Source: Ohtaekwangia kribbensis (GTDB taxonomy: Bacteria > Bacteroidota > Bacteroidia > Cytophagales > Cyclobacteriaceae). From it: a DNA stretch of 64,000 nucleotides. Shown one piece after another: positions 8,950 to 16,738 of this stretch. The stretch spans positions 496,001 to 560,000 of the forward strand of contig NZ_JBHTKA010000008.1 in assembly GCF_042676245.1 (NCBI RefSeq), given 5' to 3'. Made by a program: the position numbers and the translations under genes. Within the stretch, counting starts at the first letter, position 1. The number at the start of each line of letters is the position of its first letter. Below the pieces are notes generated by a model, which saw only the letters and a program-made list of their open reading frames with translations, did no database searches and was not told the DNA's origin.

Positions 8950-8981
8950 CATCATTGCAAACCGAATTGTGAATCAGCTCC

Positions 8982-9668
8982 ATGAAAATATATAAATACT
9001 TCATCCTCGCGCTTTTCGTTATCATCATCGATCAAACCTCCAAATTACTGGTACATCACTTTATGTACCTGCATCAGGAGATAACGGTTGTCGGCAACGA
9101 GCAATTCGGCTTCAAACTACATTATCTCCTCAACCCCGGCATGGCATTCGGCATTCGCTGGAATAATGAATTCGGCAAACTTGCTTTAACAGCCTTCCGC
9201 ATTGCCGCTATGTTTGGTATAGGATATTACCTGGTAAAAATGGCAAAGAAGAATGCACACATGGGTTTCCTCTGGTGCATGGCGCTTATACTCGGTGGTG
9301 CAGTCGGTAACGTGATTGATAGTACATTTTATGGCGTATTGTTAAACAACCAACCTGCTAACTCACCTACACCGTGGTTTCATGGTCAGGTAATCGATAT
9401 GTTATTCTTCCCGCTGTTTGATTTTACATGGCCAACGTGGATGCCATACGTTGGTGGTGATTACTTTTTGTTCTTTAGTCCGGTATTCAACATTGCAGAC
9501 TCTTCCATATTTATAGGTGTGGTAATTATCCTTTTGTTTCAACGCAGGTTCTTTGGCGAACATATTAATGATACCGTTCCGATGTCGTCAGATGAACTAC
9601 CTCCGGCCGATGAAGTAAAAGAACATCCAATCACAGAAGACAGACGCGACACGCCTGGTCAGCTATAA
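8982..9668 (+). CDS. lspA: Prolipoprotein signal peptidase II
   Basis: A 228-residue inner-membrane aspartyl protease that cleaves the signal peptide from lipid-modified prolipoproteins. There are four hydrophobic helices. The family motifs are visible: DQTSKLLV near residue 17, NPGMAFG near 51, GAVGNVIDSTFYG with catalytic D113, and FNIADSSIFIG with catalytic D173. It is longer than E. coli LspA (~165) because of an extended periplasmic loop (residues ~120-165) and a hydrophilic C-terminal tail, both usual for the phylum. Several lipoproteins in this window (13069, 13994, 52041, 52687) are likely substrates. It lies 79 bp after ileS, the same ileS-lspA order seen in many bacteria. Confidence 0.94.
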   Translation: MKIYKYFILALFVIIIDQTSKLLVHHFMYLHQEITVVGNEQFGFKLHYLLNPGMAFGIRWNNEFGKLALTAFRIAAMFGIGYYLVKMAKKNAHMGFLWCMALILGGAVGNVIDSTFYGVLLNNQPANSPTPWFHGQVIDMLFFPLFDFTWPTWMPYVGGDYFLFFSPVFNIADSSIFIGVVIILLFQRRFFGEHINDTVPMSSDELPPADEVKEHPITEDRRDTPGQL

Positions 9669-9830
9669 TTTATAATTCACTCAGCCGTAACGATCCGTGG
9701 CGTGCCTTCGAAAAGAAGCCACACGTCATAATTTTAGCTTTCATATACTAATACGCGTTAGCCAAATTCATTATTATTATTACTTTTAGGGCTGATTACT
9801 TTTCCAAAACCTTAACCTAAGAAGAAGATA
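9669..9830. other. Intergenic region lspA - permease
   Basis: 162 bp without an ORF. GTGGC (9697-9701) and GCCAC (9718-9722) form a short hairpin with a nested CTTC/GAAG stem after lspA. A TACTTTTA box ~45 bp before the permease ATG could be its -7 element. Confidence 0.3.
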
Positions 9831-11276
9831 ATGAGTTTGTTTATCAAAAAGCCTCTGGAACAACTGCTGGCACAGGCAGGCGATTCTGAGAAGGGGCTGA
9901 AGCGCACACTTAGCGCAACGAATCTGGTGGCGTTGGGTATCGGTGCCATTATTGGTGCAGGTCTGTTTGTTAGAACTGCCGCTGCAGCAAGTGAAGCTGC
10001 AGGACCTGCTGTAGTAGTTTCATTTATAGTAGCAGCTATAGGTTGCGCGTTTGCTGGTCTTTGCTATGCAGAGTTTGCTTCGATGATTCCTATTGCCGGT
10101 AGTGCATATACCTATGCGTATGCTACCATGGGCGAACTGGTTGCCTGGGTTATAGGCTGGGCTCTTGTATTAGAGTATGCGTTGGGAGCAGCAACAGTAT
10201 CGATCGCATGGAGTGAGTACCTCAACAAGCTCTTGAATGGGGCCATACCGTATGCGTTCAGTCACTCACCATTGGAAGTTGCAGCCGATGGAACGCACGG
10301 TATCATTAACCTCCCTGCACTTCTTATATTGGCTATACTTACTGCCGTATTGATCAAAGGAACACAGGAGTCTGCATCCCTGAACGCCATCATCGTGTTC
10401 ATCAAAGTAGCCATTGTATTGTTGTTCATCGCTATTGGCTGGGGCTTTATCAACCCTGCTAACTATGAACCTTTCACTATTCCGGAAGGAACACCTGGCC
10501 ATGAAGGCTTCCGGGAATTTGGCTGGGGAGGTGTACTCGGAGGAGCCAGTATTGTATTCTTCGCATTTATAGGTTTCGATGCTGTGTCAACCGCTGCACA
10601 GGAAGCTAAAAATCCGAAGCGCGATATGCCAATTGGTATATTAGGTTCACTAGTAGTATGTACGATACTATATATCTTGTTCTCGCACGTTCTTACTGGT
10701 ATAGCGAACTGGACAGAATTTAAAACTGCCGGTAAAGAAGCTTCTGTAGCGTATGCAATTGAAACTTATATGCACGGATACGGTTGGCTTGCTACCGCGA
10801 TTACTGTAGCGATCCTCGCTGGTTTCTCTTCTGTAATTCTGGTGATGTTGCTAGGTCAGTCACGTGTATTCTTCTCGATGGCGAATGATGGTTTACTTCC
10901 GAAAGTATTCTCCGATCTGCATCCTAAATTCAGAACACCGTATAAGTCTAACATCATTCTATTCTTCTTCGTAGGTGCATTCGCTGCATTTATACCGGGA
11001 AGCATGGCGGGTGACTTAACCAGCATTGGTACACTCTTCGCGTTTGTGGTTGTATGTATAGGTGTTTGGGTATTGCGTGTTAAGAGTCCTAACCTGAGTC
11101 GTCCTTTCAAAACTCCGTTAGTACCACTGGTACCTATACTGGGTATACTAGTATGTTCAGCGTTGATCATCTATGTTGATGGCCGCACACAGGTTGTAGC
11201 AGCTGTATGGATGTTGCTTGGCTTCATTGTATACTTCGGCTATAGCAAGAACAACAGCGTACTACGAAAGAAATAG
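9831..11276 (+). CDS. APC-superfamily amino acid permease (CAT-like)
   Basis: A 481-residue inner-membrane transporter with about 12 hydrophobic helices. The N-terminal LVALGIGAIIGAGLFVRTA is the APC helix-1 unwinding motif that binds the amino-acid carboxylate, and CYAEFASMIPIAGSAYTYAYATMGELVAWVIGWALVLE style residues follow in helices 2-3. The segment FFAFIGFDAVSTAAQEAKNPKRDMPIGI is typical of cationic amino-acid transporter (CAT/YfnA-like) members. Length fits. The gene is monocistronic with a strong terminator at 11301. The exact substrate cannot be read from sequence. Confidence 0.9.
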   Translation: MSLFIKKPLEQLLAQAGDSEKGLKRTLSATNLVALGIGAIIGAGLFVRTAAAASEAAGPAVVVSFIVAAIGCAFAGLCYAEFASMIPIAGSAYTYAYATMGELVAWVIGWALVLEYALGAATVSIAWSEYLNKLLNGAIPYAFSHSPLEVAADGTHGIINLPALLILAILTAVLIKGTQESASLNAIIVFIKVAIVLLFIAIGWGFINPANYEPFTIPEGTPGHEGFREFGWGGVLGGASIVFFAFIGFDAVSTAAQEAKNPKRDMPIGILGSLVVCTILYILFSHVLTGIANWTEFKTAGKEASVAYAIETYMHGYGWLATAITVAILAGFSSVILVMLLGQSRVFFSMANDGLLPKVFSDLHPKFRTPYKSNIILFFFVGAFAAFIPGSMAGDLTSIGTLFAFVVVCIGVWVLRVKSPNLSRPFKTPLVPLVPILGILVCSALIIYVDGRTQVVAAVWMLLGFIVYFGYSKNNSVLRKK

Positions 11277-11300
11277 AAAATCAGTTTATCAATAAATAAG

Positions 11301-11330
11301 AAAGCCGCTTCATTGAAGCGGCTTTTCTTT
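11301..11330. terminator. Bidirectional Rho-independent terminator between permease and ndk
   Basis: An 11-bp perfect stem (AAAGCCGCTTC at 11301-11311 and its complement at 11315-11325, loop ATT) followed by TTTTCTTTT. The A-run in the left arm lets it serve the convergent ndk gene as well. Confidence 0.85.
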
Positions 11331-11362
11331 TATCATTCAATCTCAATTAAGAGCTTCTTCGA

Positions 11363-11782
11363 TTAGAATTGTTCGAACTGAGAGAAGAAAAAGCTTCCTT
11401 CTATCGCTGCGTTCTCATCGCTGTCAGATCCATGTATAGCATTTGCTTCGATCGATGTAGCAAAGAGATTACGAATGGTACCAACTTCAGCTTTCTTCGG
11501 ATCAGTGGCACCGATCAGTTTTCTGAAATCTTCCACTGCGTTTGCTTTCTCCAGGATCATCGGCACAATAGCACCTGATGACATATACGCGCAAAGATCT
11601 TTGTAGAAAGGACGTTCTTTGTGTATAGCATAAAACTGTCCGGCCTGCTCAGCAGACAATTTTGTTTTTTTCATTGCAACGATTTTGAAACCGGCTTCTT
11701 CGATCATTTTTGTAATCGCTCCGGTATTACCTGCGCTAACAGCATCAGGTTTAATCATTGTAAAAGTTCTGTTAGTTGCCAT
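11363..11782 (-). CDS. ndk: Nucleoside diphosphate kinase
   Basis: A 139-residue enzyme that transfers the gamma phosphate from ATP to other (d)NDPs through a phospho-histidine. MATNRTFTMIKPDAV is the conserved opening strand, and H117 in NAIHGSDSDENAAIE is the phosphorylated histidine. Length matches the family exactly when the start is the ATG at 11782. An in-frame ATG two codons upstream (11788, MNMATN) is also possible. Convergent with the permease, sharing its terminator. Confidence 0.96.
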   Translation of the reverse strand: MATNRTFTMIKPDAVSAGNTGAITKMIEEAGFKIVAMKKTKLSAEQAGQFYAIHKERPFYKDLCAYMSSGAIVPMILEKANAVEDFRKLIGATDPKKAEVGTIRNLFATSIEANAIHGSDSDENAAIEGSFFFSQFEQF

Positions 11783-12000
11783 ATTCATTTGTTAGTTAGT
11801 TGCACGGATAACGAGTTATGCTTTTTGCCACAACCCTTTTAGTAAACGGCCGCAAAAATAGAAAAAAGATCAACAGTCTACAGGCACTCAGCAGGTTTAA
11901 CAAACTATTAAATAAAGAATGAAGCGTGTTGCCGGTCGTAACACTGCGTGAACTATCAAGATTTTTTACTCATTTTTGCCCCTTGTTTTACCAGGCCTCT

Positions 12001-13020
12001 ATGCAGAACATTACGGCTTTTAAAGAATACCTCAACAAGTCACGCAAGGTTGTTGTTATAACGCATTTTAAACCCGATGCCGATGCGTTGGGCTCCTCGC
12101 TTGGTTTGTCGGGCTATCTGAAAAAGAAGGGACACGCTGTAACGGTAATCACTCCGAGCGATTACCCGGACTTTATTTCGTGGATGCCCGGCAATAATGA
12201 AGTGGTTATCTTCCAGAAAGAACGACCTCAGAAAGCAAAGCAACTCATTGCTGATGCTGATACTATATTCTGTCTCGATTTTTCAAGTCTTAATCGCATC
12301 AACGATCTTGGAGAAATTGTAGGGGCATCGCCTGCTACCAAAGTATTGATCGACCATCACCTTGAGCCCGAAAAGTTTGCGCAGTACGAACAATGGGATG
12401 GCACGGCAGCCTCCACCGCTGAATTAGTTTTTCAACTGATTGAAGAGCTCGGAGATAAATCGCTGATCGATGTAAATATAGCCAACTGCCTGTACGCAGG
12501 TATCATGACTGATACAGGGGGATTCAGACACTCCAATACCACGCACAAGGTTTTTAAAATCGCAGGCGAGCTGGTGGCACTGGGCGCCAATCCGTCCAAA
12601 GTATCGAAGCTGATATACGATACAAACAGCATTGAGCGTTTGCGCCTCATGGGTTATGTGCTGGGACAAAAACTGAAAGTAATTCCCGAATATCGCACGG
12701 CCTATATTGTACTCACGGCTGAAGAGTTGAAAAATTTCAGTTCGCAAACAGGCGATACCGAAGGCTTTGTAAACTATGGCCTCTCTATTAAAGGAATAAA
12801 ACTCTCCGTACTTATATCCGACCGCAAAGAAAATATCAAGTTATCGTTCCGTTCACTCGGAAATTTTTCAGTGAACGACATGGCTCGCAAGTATTTTGAC
12901 GGAGGTGGCCACCGCAATGCGTCCGGAGGACAAACCAAACTCACCCTGGAACAAACGCTCGAAAAGTTTTTAAGTATCCTGCCCGAGTATAAGGAGCAGT
13001 TGCTGGCCGAAGAGAATTAA
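12001..13020 (+). CDS. nrnA: DHH/DHHA1 phosphoesterase, nanoRNase/pAp phosphatase type
   Basis: A 339-residue cytoplasmic enzyme. Members of this family degrade 2-5-nt RNA fragments and dephosphorylate pAp, and some hydrolyse cyclic dinucleotide products. Metal ligands are visible: H22, D26 and D28 in THFKPDADALGSSLG; a central Asp in DTIFCLDFSS; the DHH motif in LIDHHLEPE; and the DHHA1 substrate-binding GGGHRNASGG near residue 305. The start at 12001 (MQNI) aligns with the family; the frame is open back to 11926 but those residues do not look conserved. It lies upstream of the FKBP lipoprotein genes, with a 48-bp gap. Confidence 0.9.
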   Translation: MQNITAFKEYLNKSRKVVVITHFKPDADALGSSLGLSGYLKKKGHAVTVITPSDYPDFISWMPGNNEVVIFQKERPQKAKQLIADADTIFCLDFSSLNRINDLGEIVGASPATKVLIDHHLEPEKFAQYEQWDGTAASTAELVFQLIEELGDKSLIDVNIANCLYAGIMTDTGGFRHSNTTHKVFKIAGELVALGANPSKVSKLIYDTNSIERLRLMGYVLGQKLKVIPEYRTAYIVLTAEELKNFSSQTGDTEGFVNYGLSIKGIKLSVLISDRKENIKLSFRSLGNFSVNDMARKYFDGGGHRNASGGQTKLTLEQTLEKFLSILPEYKEQLLAEEN

Positions 13021-13068
13021 AAAGTATTTAACCAATTCCAACTTTATAAATTAAATCATTGTCTAATC

Positions 13069-13965
13069 ATGAACATGACCAAATTCGCGAACGTGCTGAT
13101 CGGATTGCTGCTGCTGTGTGCTGCCTGCAAGAATTCAGAAGAAAAGGAAACTCCCAACGGCTTTAAATTCCAGGTGGTAAAAACTGGCGATGGCGTGAAG
13201 CCAAAACCAGGACAGCTGCTCATATTCGAATACATCATGAAAGACTCAAAGGATTCTGTATGGCAGGATACTTACGAGAATGGCTTTCCGGGTGTGTTCC
13301 CTATCCAGGATAGCAGCGCGATAGCAACCGAGATTGGTGCATTGCAAATGTTCCGCATGTTATCAAAAGCTGACAGCGTTACACTGACGCGCCCTGCAAA
13401 AGAATTTTTCAAAGATGTACTCGGTGGCCCGATGCCTCCGCAGGTAGATTCTTCACGTGCTATTACCATCAACATTAAAGTGGTGGATATCATCGAACAA
13501 CAACACTTCGCGAAATTCCAGGCCGATCTGTATGCCAAGAGAAAAGGATTCCAGAAAACTAAAGATGCCAAAGCGATTGAAAAATACCTGGCTGATAAAA
13601 AGATCACTGCTCAAACCGATACAAGCGGGATACGCTATGTGATCCACACAACGGCCGGTGGTGCAAAACCTACACCTAACAGCTGTGTTGAAGTAGCCTA
13701 TGAAGGTAAATTTCTGAAAGACGAAAAGACTTTCGACAAAAATCCGAAGATGTCTTTCTCGCTGAACCAGGTAATACCAGGCTGGAAGCAAAGTATACCG
13801 ATGCTCGGCATTGGCGACTCTGCTACATTCTATATACCATCACATTTAGCATACGGTCCGCAAGGATATCCGGGTGCTATACCTCCTAACGCAATTCTGA
13901 TCTTCGATGTGAAGCTCTTTGCTACAGGAGAAAACTACGATCCGCAAACAAGATCCTGTAAATAA
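13069..13965 (+). CDS. FKBP-type peptidyl-prolyl isomerase lipoprotein (two domains)
   Basis: A 298-residue probable lipoprotein. The signal peptide (MNMTKFANVLIGLLLLCAAC) ends in CAAC, giving a lipidated Cys at residue 20; the -3 position is Cys rather than Leu, slightly atypical. Residues ~30-140 form a degenerate FKBP-like domain. Residues ~175-290 are a recognisable FKBP domain with VEVAYEGKFL, VIPGWKQSIPMLGIGDSATFYIPSHLAYG and IPPNAILIFDVKL. Such proteins help fold periplasmic or outer-membrane proteins. It is followed 28 bp later by a second, related lipoprotein, suggesting a duplicated pair. Confidence 0.85.
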   Translation: MNMTKFANVLIGLLLLCAACKNSEEKETPNGFKFQVVKTGDGVKPKPGQLLIFEYIMKDSKDSVWQDTYENGFPGVFPIQDSSAIATEIGALQMFRMLSKADSVTLTRPAKEFFKDVLGGPMPPQVDSSRAITINIKVVDIIEQQHFAKFQADLYAKRKGFQKTKDAKAIEKYLADKKITAQTDTSGIRYVIHTTAGGAKPTPNSCVEVAYEGKFLKDEKTFDKNPKMSFSLNQVIPGWKQSIPMLGIGDSATFYIPSHLAYGPQGYPGAIPPNAILIFDVKLFATGENYDPQTRSCK

Positions 13966-13993
13966 TAATTAACCCATAATCCCATAAGAAAAG

Positions 13994-14908
13994 ATGAACA
14001 GTGTAAGAAGATTGATTAGTGCTGCATTGATCGCTGCAGTATTTGTTTTCAACGGATGTATTGATTCGCCTGATGATATCGAAGATCCAAATGTACAGCT
14101 CCAGAAAGATGTTGCTGCCATTGATAGTTACCTGACATCTAATTTTATTGGGGCATTAAAAGATCCAAGCGGTATACGCATCGAGATAACCAAGCTGGGA
14201 AACAAGTTGCCTGCGCGCACAGTTAACTCTACAGTTGATGTTGACTATGTAGGTAAATTCTTTCCGGATGGTGCTGTGTTCGATCAGGGAAATGTAACGG
14301 GTACTTTGAAGAGCTATATCACCGGTTGGCAGATAGCGCTTACCAAACTTCCTGTAGGTACTCAGGCAAGACTATATGTACCTTCCGGATGGGCTTATGG
14401 TACCACGGCACAAAACGGTATACCCGCTAATTCTATTCTGCAGTTTGATGTTGAGTTTAACTCATCAGCATTATCGGAATCAGAAAAGAACCTGATGAAG
14501 ACAGACACTACAGCTATATCCAAGTATATCAAAGACAACAACATTACAAATGTTGTGAAGGATACAACCGGTATCAGCTACGTAATAACACAGCAGGGAT
14601 CTGGTCCTGCAATCACCTGGTTTGCAAAGGTAAATTTCAAGATCACCTACAGACTGTTGGCAAACCCAACCAACGTAGTCGCCAGTGTTACACAAACACC
14701 AAGCGAAAGCTTCCATAGCCGTCCCGTTGATTTTATACAAGGCATTATGATCGCGCTTCAGAAAATGACTGAAGGCGGTAAAGCTACTGTATATATACCA
14801 TCCGGTCTTGGCTTCGGAGCAAACGGTGCTACGGATTCCAACGGTTCGCAGGTAATTGGCAGCAATGCAAACCTGATTGTTGACTTAGAGGTATTAGACG
14901 TTCAATGA
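13994..14908 (+). CDS. FKBP-type peptidyl-prolyl isomerase lipoprotein, second copy
   Basis: A 304-residue lipoprotein with a type II signal peptide ending FNGC (Cys at residue 22) and an acidic stretch right after (DSPDDIEDP) that may favour surface exposure. Residues ~55-155 are a good FKBP domain: VDVDYVGKFFPDGAVFD, YITGWQIALTKLPVGTQARLYVPSGWAYG, IPANSILQFDVEF. Residues ~175-300 repeat the fold in weaker form (FIQGIMIALQKMTEGGKATVYIPSGLGFG), losing the start of the domain signature. Its stop overlaps the rdgB start by 4 bp (ATGA), indicating translational coupling. Paralogue of the preceding gene by architecture. Confidence 0.84.
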   Translation: MNSVRRLISAALIAAVFVFNGCIDSPDDIEDPNVQLQKDVAAIDSYLTSNFIGALKDPSGIRIEITKLGNKLPARTVNSTVDVDYVGKFFPDGAVFDQGNVTGTLKSYITGWQIALTKLPVGTQARLYVPSGWAYGTTAQNGIPANSILQFDVEFNSSALSESEKNLMKTDTTAISKYIKDNNITNVVKDTTGISYVITQQGSGPAITWFAKVNFKITYRLLANPTNVVASVTQTPSESFHSRPVDFIQGIMIALQKMTEGGKATVYIPSGLGFGANGATDSNGSQVIGSNANLIVDLEVLDVQ

Positions 14909-15483
14909 GATTATGTTTTGCTTCCAACAACAAGCACAAGCTTGAAGAGATCAAAAATGTTGTTGGCCGGAAATTCGAAATACTTAGTCTCGCAGATATA
15001 AAATGCAATGAAGAGTTGCCCGAAACGCGGAATACGCTGGAGGGCAACTCTCTTCAAAAAGCTGAATACATTCTGCAGCATTACAACACCCCTTGTTTTG
15101 CTGACGACACCGGACTTGAAGTTGAAGCGCTGCACGGAGCTCCGGGTGTTTACTCGGCACGCTATGCTGGCAATCATCGCAGCAATGACGATAATATAGC
15201 CCTGCTGCTGCAAAACCTGAAGAACGATACCAATCGCAAGGCACAGTTTCGTACCGTCATCACGTTGATTGGTATAGAAGCACAGCCCGTTTTTTTTGAA
15301 GGCATTATCCGCGGAGAGATTATTACAGAAAAGCGTGGCTCATCGGGTTTTGGTTACGACCCGGTATTTATCCCGGAAGGACATTCCAGGACGTTTGCCG
15401 AAATGACGCTTGAAGAAAAAAATCAATTGAGCCATCGCGCTATTGCTGTTAAAAAGCTGGCCGAATACCTGGCGAGTTTATAA
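14905..15483 (+). CDS. rdgB: RdgB/HAM1 non-canonical purine NTP pyrophosphatase
   Basis: A 192-residue enzyme that hydrolyses ITP, dITP and XTP to monophosphates, preventing deaminated purines from entering DNA and RNA. Family motifs: CFASNNKHKLEEI at the N-terminus (substrate loop), FADDTGLEVEALHGAPGVYSARYAG with the catalytic acidic residues, and GSSGFGYDPVFIPEGHSRTFAEM plus LSHRAIAVKKL in the C-terminal half. Length is normal. The ATG overlaps the preceding lipoprotein stop by 4 bp. An intrinsic terminator at 15507-15542 closes the transcript. Confidence 0.95.
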   Translation: MRLCFASNNKHKLEEIKNVVGRKFEILSLADIKCNEELPETRNTLEGNSLQKAEYILQHYNTPCFADDTGLEVEALHGAPGVYSARYAGNHRSNDDNIALLLQNLKNDTNRKAQFRTVITLIGIEAQPVFFEGIIRGEIITEKRGSSGFGYDPVFIPEGHSRTFAEMTLEEKNQLSHRAIAVKKLAEYLASL

Positions 15484-15506
15484 GATATACTTTACAACAT
15501 TGAATA

Positions 15507-15542
15507 AAGCCTCCGGGAATAAATGTTCCGGAGGCTTTTTTT
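15507..15542 (+). terminator. Rho-independent terminator after rdgB
   Basis: A 10-bp GC-rich stem (AAGCCTCCGG at 15507-15516 with CCGGAGGCTT at 15528-15537) followed by seven T. Confidence 0.9.
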
Positions 15543-15586
15543 GTTCGGCACATTTCGCGATGATTCGTAATTTCGTGCCCGGATCT

Positions 15587-16222
15587 ATGAAACCTATATA
15601 CACCATCGGCATCACGGGCGGCAGCGGCTCCGGGAAAACTTATTTCCTGAATACTCTTTCGTCTCGTTTCAAACCGGAAGAAATCTGCCTCATCTCGCAA
15701 GACCACTATTACAAACCACGTGAGTTCCAGGTGAGCGATGAAAAGGGTGTAAAAAACTTCGACCTGCCAGACTCCATCGAACGTGAAAAACTTCACCTCG
15801 ATATTCTAAAATTAAAGCGCGGTGAAACGCTTCTGAAGGAAGAATATACTTTCAACAATCCCAATGCAAAGCCTTCCATGCTGGAGTTTAAACCAGCACC
15901 GCTGTTAATCATTGAAGGACTCTTTGTGCAATACTTCCCCGAAATAGAGCGCGAACTTGATCTCAAGATTTTCATAGAAGCGAAAGATCACCTCAAACTC
16001 AGCAGACGCATCAGGCGCGATAATGAAGAACGTGGCTATGACCTGGACGATGTTCTGTATCGCTACCAATATCATGTTATGCCAGTATATGAAAGTCTGA
16101 TTAAGCCGTTGCAACACGGTGCGGACTTTGTTATTCCCAACAACCATCATTTCGAACGCGCGCTGGATCTGATCACCTGGGGCTTGAAATCGCGCATTGC
16201 GCAGCAATTTCAGGCGAAATAA
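15587..16222 (+). CDS. udk: Uridine kinase / phosphoribulokinase-family kinase
   Basis: A 211-residue P-loop kinase phosphorylating uridine (and cytidine) in pyrimidine salvage. Walker A GGSGSGKT at residues 11-18; SQDHYYKP, the LPDSI(D/E) region (FDLPDSIEREKL), IIEGLFVQYFPEIE (Walker B/lid base) and SRRIRRDNEERGYD (lid Arg residues) all match uridine kinase. The ATG at 15587 places the P-loop at the usual distance; an ATG at 15560 would add nine unconserved residues. It sits alone after the rdgB terminator. Confidence 0.88.
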   Translation: MKPIYTIGITGGSGSGKTYFLNTLSSRFKPEEICLISQDHYYKPREFQVSDEKGVKNFDLPDSIEREKLHLDILKLKRGETLLKEEYTFNNPNAKPSMLEFKPAPLLIIEGLFVQYFPEIERELDLKIFIEAKDHLKLSRRIRRDNEERGYDLDDVLYRYQYHVMPVYESLIKPLQHGADFVIPNNHHFERALDLITWGLKSRIAQQFQAK

Positions 16223-16240
16223 CAGGTTGATTAACAGCTA

Positions 16241-16270
16241 TTGTACATTGCCATTAAATGCCTACTTTTG
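16241..16270 (+). promoter_or_regulatory. Strong Bacteroidota-type promoter
   Basis: TTG at 16241-16243, 19-bp spacer, TACTTTTG at 16263-16270: a full match to the phylum consensus. Predicted start near 16277, ~12 nt before the ATG at 16289. Confidence 0.7.
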
Positions 16271-16288
16271 TAACCCTTTGAAAAAGTA

Positions 16289-16645
16289 ATGGCCCAAAAA
16301 GAGCACATACAAACAACAACAATTATAACCGGTGTACTCACCGCGCTGATTATTGTTGTGTCGCAGCTTTTTTATTTTGAACAGGCGCATACTTGCAAAA
16401 AGGAAATCAAGACTGAGCAGCAACAAGGCGATCAATCTCAGTCAGACGATGGTGCCTATATTACGTTACCCTCCAGCACACTTCCTTCTTCCACACATGT
16501 AGAGTTTAACCAGGAGGCGTTCTGTCTCTTTGAAATACTGTTTGAAGAAGAAAAGACGGAAGAGCATGACTTCAATGTCTCACTGCCTTTAAATAAATTC
16601 TTCCAGACACTTTTCGGGGCTATCATTTCCCCGAACGCTCCCTAA
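16289..16645 (+). CDS. Small single-pass membrane protein, unknown
   Basis: A 118-residue protein I do not recognise. It has a short charged N-terminus, one hydrophobic segment (residues ~9-30, TTTIITGVLTALIIVVSQLFYF), then a hydrophilic Gln/Ser/Asp-rich region and an acidic stretch (FEEEKTEEHDF) ending in a moderately hydrophobic tail (LNKFFQTLFGAIISP). A single Cys lies just after the hydrophobic segment (HTCKKE). It could be an anchored periplasmic or exported protein. It has its own near-perfect promoter 19 bp upstream and precedes secDF by 93 bp. No functional call is possible. Confidence 0.6.
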   Translation: MAQKEHIQTTTIITGVLTALIIVVSQLFYFEQAHTCKKEIKTEQQQGDQSQSDDGAYITLPSSTLPSSTHVEFNQEAFCLFEILFEEEKTEEHDFNVSLPLNKFFQTLFGAIISPNAP

Positions 16646-16738
16646 GTAAGTAATTATATACTTATTGTTTTACCGGATTGCCTATATATCCGGGCTTCAT
16701 TTATTTCTCTATTCTACGTTTTTTATTTAACCAACCAT

